Shown piece after piece: positions 37,847 through 45,287 of a stretch of DNA of 64,000 nucleotides. Where the stretch lies: contig NZ_CP019724.1 in the NCBI RefSeq assembly GCF_002005225.1, positions 4,528,501 to 4,592,500 of the forward strand, given 5' to 3'. Origin of the DNA: Streptomyces pactum (GTDB taxonomy: Bacteria; Actinomycetota; Actinomycetes; Streptomycetales; Streptomycetaceae). The position numbers and the translations under genes are program-made. The stretch's first letter is position 1; each line of letters begins with the position of its first letter. The notes below the pieces were generated by a model, which saw nothing but the letters and a program-made list of their open reading frames with translations, ran no database searches and was not told where the DNA came from.

Positions 37847-38847
37847 TCGCCGCGCTCCTTCCGGGAACGGGCTCCGTCGGTGATCCGCCCGATGTGCACG
37901 GGCTGCTGGTAGACGTTGTCGTGGTGCTGCGACATGTCGCCGTGGACGGTGTAGCGGGCCTCCGGGCGACGGCCGGCGGTGCGGTCGTCTTCGGCTTCGT
38001 CTTCGTCGTCGTCTTCGGCTTCATCGCCGTCCGCACGGCCGTCCGTACCGGTGGACGTGTCCGGGGCCGAGCGCGCACCGCCCGTCGACGACGGACCACT
38101 GGCGGTCGACGGATCACCGGCGGTCGACGGATTGCCGGCGGTCGACGGATCACCTGCGGTCGACGGATCACCTGCGGTCGACGGATCACCTGCGGTTGAC
38201 CGATCACCCGCGGTTGACGGATCACCCGCGGACGACCGCGGCTCGGCCGGGATCTCCGGAGCGGGCCGTCCGGGAAGGTGGAACCAGGCGGTGACCTCGC
38301 CCTCCTTCAGCTCCAGGCGGGCCGGTGCGTAGCGCGCTGCCTCGATGAACTTGCCGCCGCCGCTGACCACGTCGTCGTAGAGGGAGTTTGAGGCCACCAG
38401 CACCAGGTCGGCCTTCTCGGCGTCCAGCAGCCGTCGGGCGACGGGGGAGTCGGCCAGCCGGCAAGCGAGGTCGACCGCTCGTCCGCTGATGCCCCGGGCG
38501 TCGTGCCGGACCGGGCCGACGTGCATGCCGATCCGCAGGCCCAGGGGCACCCGCAGGGCCCGGTTCTCGTCCCGGAGGTTCTCGTGCACCTCGACCAGCC
38601 ACAGGCCGAGCAGCCGGGTCACCGCGATCCGGCTGGCCACCGCGAGCAGCACCCCGTCGCCGCGGTCCTCCATGTGCACGGCGTCCCGCGCCACCTTGGC
38701 GTGGGTGAACGCCGCCTCCAGCACGCGGTAGATCCGGGCGCGCATGCGCGGCTTGTCGACGTCGTCGTACTCCCCGGAACGTCTGGCGTCGACGCTGATC
38801 ACCAACTCGTAGCGTGCCTCGGTGAGATCCATGGCGTCGTCGTTCAC
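37843..38847 (-). CDS. Class III nucleotide-cyclase-like protein
   Basis: 334 residues. The domain at ~12-190 follows the adenylate/guanylate cyclase layout: first strand YELVISVDARRSG carries a candidate metal Asp, DRGDGVLLAV the second, and RIGMHVGPVRHDARGISGRAVDLACRLADS the dimer/transition-state region. In canonical cyclases the last motif reads VNxAAR; here Asn is replaced by Asp while Arg is kept, so activity or base specificity may differ. The C-terminal third is low complexity: eight DPSTAG-type hexapeptides encoded by an 18-bp tandem repeat at 38102-38245, then an acidic DEAEDDDEDEAEDD tract. GTG 38847 has GCAGGGGG upstream. Confidence 0.75.
   Translation of the reverse strand: MNDDAMDLTEARYELVISVDARRSGEYDDVDKPRMRARIYRVLEAAFTHAKVARDAVHMEDRGDGVLLAVASRIAVTRLLGLWLVEVHENLRDENRALRVPLGLRIGMHVGPVRHDARGISGRAVDLACRLADSPVARRLLDAEKADLVLVASNSLYDDVVSGGGKFIEAARYAPARLELKEGEVTAWFHLPGRPAPEIPAEPRSSAGDPSTAGDRSTAGDPSTAGDPSTAGDPSTAGNPSTAGDPSTASGPSSTGGARSAPDTSTGTDGRADGDEAEDDDEDEAEDDRTAGRRPEARYTVHGDMSQHHDNVYQQPVHIGRITDGARSRKERGE
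38102..38245. repeat. 18-bp in-frame tandem repeat in the cyclase-like gene
   Basis: About eight copies of GCGGTCGACGGATCACCT-type units with single-base variants, encoding DPSTAG repeats on the minus strand. Confidence 0.85.
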
Positions 38848-38950
38848 CCGTGCCCCCTGCCGCGTGCCGGTCCGTCTGCTTGCCGTCCCCTCAGCTTCGG
38901 GCCCGGGACGAGGGCCGTCTGTAGCCGTTTACACACGGCGGAGCGCGGCT

Positions 38951-39706
38951 CTACTCCCGATGGCCGTCCGCGAGGAGGGCGAGCAGCGGGGGGTCGAGGA
39001 TCTCCACCATCCGGTTGCCGGTCCGCACGATGTCCTGGGCCCGCAGCAGCCGCAGCGCCTTGGCGACGGCCTCCCGGGTCGCGCCCACGGTGGCGGCCAG
39101 TTCGTCCTGCGCCAGATGGACGACGGACGGGGCGACGGACGGGGCGGACGACGGGGCGGACGAGCCCCGTGACGAGGATGAGGAGGAGGGGGAGGGGGAG
39201 GGTGAGTAGGGGCCGGAGGTGTCGGGCTGCGACAGTTCGATGAGCCGATGGGCCAGCCGCTGCAGCACGGTGAGCGAGGCGAGAGCGGAACGCTCCTGGT
39301 CGGCGCTGCGCAGCCGGAAGGTGAGCTGACGTATCACCAGGCCGCTGACGCGGGGGTGCAGGGCGAGGAAGCGGCGGAACGCGTCCCCGCCTATCACCTG
39401 GGCCTCGGTCGGGCCCAGCGCGCGCACGGTGGCGCTGCGGGGGTGGCGGTCCAGTGCGGCCATCTCGCCGAGCAGTTCACCGGGGCCGCGCAGGCCGAGT
39501 ATCAGCCGGGTGGCACCCCGGTCCGTCGCGACGGAGACGGTCACCCAGCCATGCAGGATTATCAGGACATGACTGGACCGGTCGCCCTCGGTCAGAAGGT
39601 GGGCGTCGGCCGGGTAGCGCTTCCGGTTCCCGAGAGCCATCACACCCTCGTGCTCCTGGACGGTCAGCGCCTGCGCGAACGCGAGCTCGTCGCCGAGCAG
39701 TCCCAT
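38951..39706 (-). CDS. Crp/Fnr-family transcriptional regulator
   Basis: 251 residues with a cyclic-nucleotide-binding beta-roll (LLTEGDRSSHVLIILHGWVTVSVATDRGATRLILGLRGPGELLGEMAALDRHPRSATVRAL), a long C-helix, and a winged helix (LAQDELAATVGATREAVAKALRLLRAQDIV). Between them sits an unusual Ser/Pro/Ala-rich insertion (residues ~170-200, PYSPSPSPSSSSSSRGSSAPSSAPS). The phosphate-binding arginine of cAMP-type pockets (GELxxxxxxxRxAT) is matched by GELLGEMAALDRHPRSAT. The ATG at 39706 has GGGGGG 8 bp before it. It is 103 bp upstream of the cyclase-like gene and is the promoter-proximal gene of the cluster, so it may sense the cyclase product and control the operon. Confidence 0.85.
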   Translation of the reverse strand: MGLLGDELAFAQALTVQEHEGVMALGNRKRYPADAHLLTEGDRSSHVLIILHGWVTVSVATDRGATRLILGLRGPGELLGEMAALDRHPRSATVRALGPTEAQVIGGDAFRRFLALHPRVSGLVIRQLTFRLRSADQERSALASLTVLQRLAHRLIELSQPDTSGPYSPSPSPSSSSSSRGSSAPSSAPSVAPSVVHLAQDELAATVGATREAVAKALRLLRAQDIVRTGNRMVEILDPPLLALLADGHRE

Positions 39707-40303
39707 GGCTACGCCCCCCGCCGCAGTCCGGACGCCTGGTTCTTGGATGGCGTTGATGGTGACAGAGTGATGTACCGGAGGGAGTGAATTGCGCCACATC
39801 CGCTCTACTGCCCGGTAACGGCGGAACTGCCTGGCGGGAGCTCCGCCAGGTCCCGCCACCCCGCCCGCCCCACCCCTTCGGCGACCGTACGCGACGCCTC
39901 CCTCACCGCCCGTGTCCAGCGCTGATCCTCAGGTCAGCGGCGACCGCCGGGCGACGGGGCCCGTCGGCCACTGGAGGCGTCCGCCGAGGCGTAGTTGGCG
40001 AAAACTCGGGTTCGCTCCCGGGCGATCGGGGACTTCGCCGGTCACGCGTCCTTCCGCCCGCGTATCGTCCGCGCGGGTCGGCCGGACCTCCGGCGTCCTG
40101 ACGGCACGGCGCCGGGTGCCTGAGTGCCTGAGTGCGCGAGTGGCCGGGTGCGCGGGTGCCCCAGTGCGCTGGTGGCCGGGTGTGCGGGTGGCCGGGTGTG
40201 CGGGTGCCTGAGTGCGCTGGTGGCCGTGTGCGCTGGTGGCCGTGTGCGCTGGTGGCCGGGTGCGCGGGTGCGCGGGTGCGCGGTTGTGCGAGTGGCCCAA
40301 GGG
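39707..40303. other. Gene-less region with minisatellite
   Basis: About 600 bp without a credible gene. The left part should hold the promoter of the Crp-like gene. The right part (40112-40301) is a degenerate GTGCGCTGGTGGCCGGGTGC-type minisatellite that stays open in several frames but has no start or ribosome site worth calling. Confidence 0.6.
40112..40301. repeat. Degenerate minisatellite
   Basis: Repeated GTGCGCGGGTG, GTGCGCTGGTGGCCGTGT and GTGGCCGGGTGTGCGG units with no constant spacer, ending 3 bp before the stop of the SBD-HNH gene. Confidence 0.8.
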
Positions 40304-41206
40304 TCAGATGGTGTCGGCGGCGGGCCGCGGGGTGCCGTGGAAGACGTTGGCGGCGTGCCAGGCCCGGTGGTCGTCGGCGACGGGGCGGACGCCCGGCTGC
40401 GGCCCGGTCAGCCGTCGTCCCGCGAGCGCGGTGACCTGGTCCCGGGCGGCGTCGCTGTGACCGACGAAGCGCTGCGAGACCAGCACCCGGTGCCCGTCCC
40501 CGACGCCGAGTACGCCCCTGTCGAAGAGCTTGTGGTGCAGCGAGCACAGACACAGCCCGTTGTCGACGTCGTCCGGGCCGTCGAACGCCCACCAGCGCAC
40601 GTGCGCGGCCTCCAGCCCGACCGGCACCGCCCCGATCCGGCCGTCGTAACCGCAGAAGGCGCAGCGGTACTCGTAGGCCGTCAGCACCAGCTCCCGCATC
40701 CGCCGGTCCCGCTGCCGGCGTCCGGCGACGAGCGGTGTGACCGAGGCCGGATCCGCCTCCGCCCGGAGTCCGACCGCCTCGCACAACTCGTCGTGGAGCG
40801 AGGGCGGGAAATGCTGGTCGAGCAGCACCCGCGCCATCCGGTCGAGCAGCGAGGGCTCCCGGCGCAGCGCGGCCCGCAGCTCCGGCGCCAGCCGTCCCGC
40901 GGCCCCCGACGCCCGCAACTCACCCACGCGACTGCCGGGACTCCCGGGCCCGCGATCGGTGCGCACCTCCCACACCCCGTCGCCTACCAGGTGGTGGAAC
41001 GGGTAGGCGGGCGTCGTGCCGTGCGGCGGACCGTACTCGGCCAGCAGCCGCTTCAGGTCCTCCTCGACGGCGCCGTAGCGCAGCTCCCCGCCGGCGTCCT
41101 GCCGAAACCGGCCGAGCGCGTACAGGAGGAGCAGCGGCTTGTGCGGGGCACGCGTCCCGCCCCTGCTCCACTGCCGCAACCTCGCGGCGCGCTCCAGCCA
41201 GTCCAT
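40304..41206 (-). CDS. Phosphorothioated-DNA-type restriction endonuclease (SBD-HNH, ScoMcrA-like)
   Basis: 300-residue type IV-like nuclease. The N-terminal ~140 residues (RAPHKPLLLLYALGRF...LLAEYGPPH...AYPFHHLVGDGVWEV) match the sulfur-binding domain seen in McrA-type enzymes, which recognise phosphorothioate-modified DNA. The C-terminal HNH module has CAFCGYDG, LEAAHVRWWAFDGPDDVDNGLCLCSLHHKLFDRG, with the expected zinc cysteines, His, Asn and final His. The ATG at 41206 lacks a ribosome site; TACGAT lies 8 bp upstream, so it may be leaderless. It would restrict incoming Dnd-modified DNA. No dnd genes are in the window. Confidence 0.88.
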   Translation of the reverse strand: MDWLERAARLRQWSRGGTRAPHKPLLLLYALGRFRQDAGGELRYGAVEEDLKRLLAEYGPPHGTTPAYPFHHLVGDGVWEVRTDRGPGSPGSRVGELRASGAAGRLAPELRAALRREPSLLDRMARVLLDQHFPPSLHDELCEAVGLRAEADPASVTPLVAGRRQRDRRMRELVLTAYEYRCAFCGYDGRIGAVPVGLEAAHVRWWAFDGPDDVDNGLCLCSLHHKLFDRGVLGVGDGHRVLVSQRFVGHSDAARDQVTALAGRRLTGPQPGVRPVADDHRAWHAANVFHGTPRPAADTI

Positions 41207-41261
41207 GACGGGCGATCGTAGCGAGGCGCCGCGGGGCGCCTCCCGCGCGGGCACGGACACG

Positions 41262-41505
41262 GTCGCCAGACTGCCCGGCGGAACGTCGACCAGTCCGCGA
41301 ACATGCTCTTTCGCGCGTACCCGACCAAGGACCGCTCACAGCGGTGAGAACGGGTGCTGCCCAAGGCGTTCCCCCCGTCACTGGACATCGCGGGCGACCG
41401 CGTCCGGGTGACCGGTCTGGAGGCGACGCCCCCCCTGGACGCGGCGCTGCGAGCGTGGCCCAGCCTCCTGCCGATCAGTCCCTGTCGGAGGATGCTGTGG
41501 TGCGC
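41262..41505 (+). pseudogene. Possible remnant coding segment with an internal stop
   Basis: The plus-strand frame through SANMLFRAYPTKDRSQR, a TGA, then ERVLPKAFPPSLDIAGDRV and LDAALRAWPSLLPISP reads like a real protein interrupted where a Trp codon (TGG) may have become TGA. No start or family is recognisable. Confidence 0.3.
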
Positions 41506-41912
41506 GTCATGTCGAAGGTAAGGCTTGAGAAGTCCCGGCCTTGGAGCACTGGGCCATTCTGGGTGCCACCGCTGATGCTGTTGTGCACGTCGCCGCCCGA
41601 CGGGCTGGCCTGTGCTCGCTGCCACCACCCATCGAGCAGTCGGCGGAACTCTTCATCAAGGGCCGCTCGTGCGCCGAGGGCGGTGGCCAGTGCCTGCGCG
41701 CGCATCGGGTCGGCAGGATCTCCCTCCAGCGCGGCGACTTCCCGTTCGCCGGAGCTGACCTGGGGTGTCCCGTCGCCCTGAGTTGCCTCTGCGTCCGCTC
41801 GTCCGAACGGGCGCTGCACCAGCGTGGTGAGTCCTTGCCACGCATGACGTCCGGCTTCGCCGCCGAGACCGCCAGCCAGCGCGGCGAGGGCCGCTGCAGT
41901 GATCGGATCCAT
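41475..41912 (-). CDS. Small protein with RHIM-like C-terminal motif, unknown
   Basis: 145 residues. The N-terminus (DPITAAALAALAGGLGGEA then GRHAWQGLTTLVQRPFG) is a hydrophobic helix pair common in Streptomyces conflict-system proteins. Helices follow (MRAQALATALGARAALDEEFRRLLDGWW). The C-terminus carries NSISGGTQNGPVLQGRDF, a G-x-x-x-G-P-V-x-Q-G pattern like RHIM/BASS3 amyloid signalling motifs. ATG 41912 has AGGGAG 8 bp upstream. It points away from the 479-residue protein gene, which ends with the same kind of motif. Lower GC than the surrounding backbone. Confidence 0.75.
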   Translation of the reverse strand: MDPITAAALAALAGGLGGEAGRHAWQGLTTLVQRPFGRADAEATQGDGTPQVSSGEREVAALEGDPADPMRAQALATALGARAALDEEFRRLLDGWWQRAQASPSGGDVHNSISGGTQNGPVLQGRDFSSLTFDMTRTTASSDRD

Positions 41913-42307
41913 GCTGGGACTCCCTTGCTCGGTTATGGTCCCCTAGGTCGGCCTCACAGCCTCCCGGAGAGGCTTCGGAGCATCAAGGCCCTGAGGGCGG
42001 TCTCGTCCTGTTGGTTGACGCGTGCGCTCGTCACGTCGTGACGAGCCCTTGTTCGAGTGAGGCCCGAGGTTGCGACGTCTATTCGACCCGTGTCGATGGA
42101 CTAGCCTCGCGCTCTCACGAGGCGATCTGTCCAAAGGCTGACCACAAACGCAGGAAGCGCTCCTGACCTGCAGTGATAGGACTTGCTTCGACTCAACCTG
42201 CGCGAAGTGCGGGCTCTCGCGCCGACGCACCACACGGTCCCCAAGGGCCCTAGACTGCAAGGCACTTATGGCGCTGCCTCCGCACGGGAACAGGAAACGG
42301 AGACGTC
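41913..42307. other. Divergent intergenic region of the defence patch
   Basis: About 395 bp, noticeably less GC-rich than the rest of the window, between two divergent genes that share a C-terminal motif. No gene is seen. It should hold both promoters; I cannot name a consensus element. Confidence 0.5.
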
Positions 42308-43747
42308 ATGTGGAAGGCCCCGGTCAACGCACGGGAGGCACTGCCCTACATCGTCGACGCGGCGCGGCGCGACGGTTATCTCGGGCTCATGGTCATCCTC
42401 GCACGCACCGCGGAGGCCAGAACCCTCCATGAGGAGCTGTCGCGGGACTGGACCAGCATCCACGACGTGACCGGCCACCGCATCGCGGTGCTCTGCCCCG
42501 ATCCCTGCTTCGTGGACGATCCGGAGGAAGAGCCGTATTACACGGCACTGGAGAGCCCGCGCTCCCTGTTCTGGAAGAACCTGACGCTCGACGACTGCGG
42601 CGACTTCACGCACACCCGAGTCCTGACCCCCGATGATGCCTGGAGAGGCATTCCGGTCGCACGTCCGCCGTACCCGGAGGATGTGCAGCAGGCCGCGTGG
42701 ACCGAGGCGGTGTCCCGCTGCGCCGAGTTCTTCGGCATCACCGAGAGGCGGCTCCCCGCCGTTCTCGTGCTCTGTCTCCGGGAGGAGGTGGACATGCTGA
42801 TCCAGCTACGCCCGGAGACAAGCCTCTACAAGCTGTGCAAGAGGATCGCGTCGCACCCCGGTTACTCGCCAGGGGACGACTTCTGGCTGCGGGAGCGGGT
42901 GCGTCTCACCCGCCTCGTGGAACGCTTCCCTCGGCATGGGTCCGGGCGGCACGAGCGGCGGAAGGTCGAGAACCCACCGACGAGTATGGCGCGGTTGCTG
43001 GAAGTCGACGCCGTTCGCAAGCAGATCGACGGGCTGCGACACCACTTGACGCTGGTCGCGCACGTCGCCCCCGAGGCGCACCGCACATGGTCGGAAAACC
43101 TCGCGGAGCTGATCCGTGCGGACGCCGCCGAACAGACCGCGCAGGCTTTCCTGACGGAGATCGCTCGCGCGGTCCGCGCGGACCCGAGGAAGGTCGACTG
43201 GCGCGGTCTGGACAAGAAGGTCGGGAAGGTCAAGCGCGCCCTGCGGGAGGCCGCTGACCCACCCGCGGAGCTGCACTACGTCCCGGAGAGCCAGGACGCG
43301 AAGGCTGAGCGAGAAGCCCAACTCGCCGCCCTGCAAGCGGAGCTGACTGAGACGGAACGATGGCTGGACACCAGGCCGGGGCTGGCGGAGGCGTGCAGGA
43401 AGGCAGTCCGGGACGAAATGGGTCCCTGCGCGGTCGAGTCGCTGGAACTCTCCGAATGCATCTCGCGCGGCAGGGGCTATTCCGCCGGGCGCATCCAGGC
43501 GATGCGCCCCACGGACTCGCCGCCCCCGTGCGAGGACGCGAACACCAGCAGAGACACGGAGACCGGCGCGGGCGCCACGGCCGGAACAGACAACGACCTG
43601 TCGGGGACCATCCACGGCCCCGCCGTACAGGCGGGGCAGATGGGAGACGTGCACTTTCATGTCCACGAGCCGCGAGCGCAGTCGCGGACCGATGGGCTCG
43701 CCTGGCTCCAACGCGCCTGGGGCCGGAGGAAGCGCCGGGACTACTAG
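42308..43747 (+). CDS. Protein of unknown function with RHIM-like C-terminal motif
   Basis: 479 residues. Residues ~1-200 form a globular domain with alternating strands and helices (LPYIVDAARRDGYLGLMVILA; GHRIAVLCPDPCFVDD; RRLPAVLVLCLREEVDMLIQL). Residues ~220-390 are coiled-coil-like helices (EAQLAALQAELTETERWLDTRPGLAEACRKAV). The C-terminus has NDLSGTIHGPAVQAGQMGD, then HFHVH. This is the same N-x-[IL]-S-G...G-P-[AV]-[LV]-Q-[AG] signature as the divergent neighbour. The ATG has GGAG 7 bp upstream. Codon use is less GC-biased than the backbone, suggesting acquisition. No catalytic motif recognised. Confidence 0.75.
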   Translation: MWKAPVNAREALPYIVDAARRDGYLGLMVILARTAEARTLHEELSRDWTSIHDVTGHRIAVLCPDPCFVDDPEEEPYYTALESPRSLFWKNLTLDDCGDFTHTRVLTPDDAWRGIPVARPPYPEDVQQAAWTEAVSRCAEFFGITERRLPAVLVLCLREEVDMLIQLRPETSLYKLCKRIASHPGYSPGDDFWLRERVRLTRLVERFPRHGSGRHERRKVENPPTSMARLLEVDAVRKQIDGLRHHLTLVAHVAPEAHRTWSENLAELIRADAAEQTAQAFLTEIARAVRADPRKVDWRGLDKKVGKVKRALREAADPPAELHYVPESQDAKAEREAQLAALQAELTETERWLDTRPGLAEACRKAVRDEMGPCAVESLELSECISRGRGYSAGRIQAMRPTDSPPPCEDANTSRDTETGAGATAGTDNDLSGTIHGPAVQAGQMGDVHFHVHEPRAQSRTDGLAWLQRAWGRRKRRDY

Positions 43748-44016
43748 CCTCGCGCTTCATGAAGCGGACTGTCCGACCGGGGGCTCACGCAAGCCAGCAG
43801 AGTGCGTACGCTCTCGCGGCTCGTCAGCACGTCGTAGGCAGAACCGCCTCCTTCCCCTTCGATGGTCCGAGGTCCGCCACCCAGGAAGCCGGCGACACGG
43901 GCGGCCACATCGGCATCGTCTGTGGTGAAACGCCAGGCGTCCAGGGCCTGGGGCCGACCCTCGGACAAACGCCCCATGTGGAAATGTCCGGCTCGGGCGG
44001 ATGAGCTCTGCGTCAT
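43744..44016 (-). pseudogene. Truncated recombination-directionality-factor-like remnant
   Basis: 90 codons. MGRLSEGRPQALDAWRFTTDDADVAARVAGFLGG and SAYDVLTSRESVRTLLA match, from memory, the N-terminal quarter of actinobacterial phage/integrative-element recombination directionality factors, which are about 300 residues long. The frame ends prematurely; its stop overlaps that of the convergent 479-residue gene. It is probably a leftover of an excised or decayed mobile element. Confidence 0.5.
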
Positions 44017-44329
44017 TCGCTACCTTCGGTTGAGGGGACGACATCTGATCTTCGCCACGTACCGATGCCGCAGTGCACGCGACGTGTCAGGAAACCGGCT
44101 ACAGGCGGCGCTCCCTCATCGTGTCCAGCGCGGCAGTTCCGTTCAGATGGTTCCAGCCGAAGAGGTCTTGCTGTCGCTGGCAGACGGCGGCCGCGGACAC
44201 AGCCGGCGCGACTCGGCGGATGTTCCCGTCAAAGCTCGGGTTCGTGGCGTTTCCGACCCTCTCCAGGACCGCCCGGCCCAGGGCGGTCTTCAGGCATGAC
44301 CCCGAAACCACAGCGTGGAGGAGCCGATC
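44017..44329. other. Spacer in the decayed patch
   Basis: About 310 bp. A minus-strand stretch at 44099-44311 (containing VCQRQQDLFGWNHLNGTAALDTM) reads protein-like but has no start signal or family. It may be further debris. Confidence 0.3.
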
Positions 44330-44616
44330 ATGAGCACTGCCCCGAATCTGCCGCTCCCGCTGCGCAGACCCGAGGCATTCGTCCTCAGCCCCATCCGCTA
44401 CGGATGATCAGGGAGATCCGGGAGTCCCTGTCCGAGCAACAGCTTGGGCACTTCGCTGCCGAGCTCGCCGATACCGACATCGATGCCTTGTCCGACATGC
44501 TTCACCGCTGGGCGACCCTGAGCAGCGACGGGTTCCTTGAGCGGCTTACGGCGGCCCCGTTCGAGGGTCTGGAGTTCGGCCAGCGGTCCTCCGACGATGT
44601 GGCGGGCGGCGAGTGA
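44330..44616 (+). pseudogene. Frameshifted antitoxin-like gene
   Basis: A perfect ribosome site (GGAGGAG) precedes ATG 44330, which gives only MSTAPNLPLPLRRPEAFVLSPIRYG. The +/-1 frame carries on as HPLRMIREIRESLSEQQLGHFAAELADTDIDALSDMLHRWA...EFGQRSSDDVAGGE to 44616. Joining them by one base near 44390 gives a continuous ~95-residue protein upstream of a PIN-toxin fragment, the usual antitoxin position. The second part could still be translated from ATG 44404, which overlaps the first stop. Confidence 0.55.
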
Positions 44617-44915
44617 TCTATCTGCTCGACAACAACGTGGTCGCCGAGATCACCACCCGGTCGAGGCCCGTCCCGGCCGCCGTCGCCTGGGCTCGCTCGG
44701 CCGTCTCCTGCCCTCTATCTGAGGGCCATCACGGTCGCGGAGATCCAAGCAGGCATTGAGGGAACACCTGATCCGGTGCGGCGTACGGCTTTCGAGCGGG
44801 CGCTCGTGAATCCGGGATCAGTACCGTGACCGGATCGCCACCGTCGGCGAGCGGGCGGCACTCGCCTCCCCGATGCGCTGATCGCCGCCAAACAGAAGGC
44901 CCCGGCCGGTTTCCC
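44613..44915 (+). pseudogene. Frameshifted PIN-domain (VapC-type) toxin
   Basis: GTG 44613 overlaps the antitoxin stop and encodes IYLLDNNVVAEITTRSRPVP, the PIN N-terminal strand with its first acidic residue. After about 34 codons the frame changes to LYLRAITVAEIQAGIEGTPDPVRRTAFE, containing the second conserved Glu. A third frame then holds PDALIAAK, the last acidic motif. At least two frameshifts break it, so no active RNase toxin is expected. The 3' end is blurred into the tRNA-Ser terminator. Confidence 0.7.
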
Positions 44916-44927
44916 GGTCGGGGCCTT
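44896..44927 (-). terminator. Terminator of tRNA-Ser(GGA)
   Basis: Inverted repeat with AAGGCCCCG/CGGGGCCTT outer arms and an inner GCCGG/CCGGT dyad, downstream of the minus-strand tRNA. Confidence 0.75.
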
Positions 44928-44949
44928 CAAGTGCCCGGTGAGGCACTGG

Positions 44950-45034
44950 CGGAGGATACGAGATTCGAACTCGTGAGGGTGTGAACCCAACACGCTTTCC
45001 AAGCGTGCGCCCTAGGCCTCTAGGCGAATCCTCC
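44950..45034 (-). tRNA. tRNA-Ser(GGA)
   Basis: 85-nt cloverleaf on the minus strand. Acceptor GGAGGAT/ATCCTCC with discriminator G; anticodon loop CTTGGAAAG, anticodon GGA (reads UCC/UCU); long variable arm; canonical GTTCGAATC T-loop. CCA is not encoded. It borders the decayed defence/mobile patch, and serine tRNA genes are common integration sites. Confidence 0.95.
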
Positions 45035-45111
45035 GCAGAGAACATTACATGACGTCGAGGAGTGCTTGCGAACTCGTTCTCAGGGCCCCGCATCGGGTAA
45101 CGTGTGGCCCA

Positions 45112-45197
45112 GCCCCTCACGCGGCGCTATCTGACTGAACTCCCCCAGGGCCGGAAGGCAGCAAGGGTAGGTTGGCTCTGGCGGGTGCGTGGGGGGC
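45112..45197 (+). ncRNA. ffs: Signal recognition particle RNA (4.5S-type)
   Basis: 86-nt small SRP RNA. The terminal helix is 11 bp (GCCCCTCACGC pairing with GCGTGGGGGGC, including one G-U). The apical domain IV carries the conserved asymmetric/symmetric loop core around GGCCGGAAGGCAGCAAGGGT, which binds Ffh. A TAACGT hexamer at 45098-45103 ends 8 bp before the predicted 5' end and fits a -10 box. Its place just upstream of dnaX is the usual actinobacterial arrangement. Confidence 0.93.
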
Positions 45198-45287
45198 GCC
45201 TGCGTTCCCGGGGCGGTGGGGCTTGTCGGGGTGGCCGGGCTTCCCGGGGCGGACCGGTTGTCGGTGGGCGCCTATAACCTCGTATGC

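Noticed and set aside
40112..40301. CRISPR array
   Set aside because: Repeat units are contiguous and degenerate, with no unique equal-length spacers and no cas genes.
44099..44311. 70-codon minus-strand frame in the decayed patch
   Set aside because: Protein-like composition but no ribosome site, homologue or domain that I recognise; left as spacer debris.
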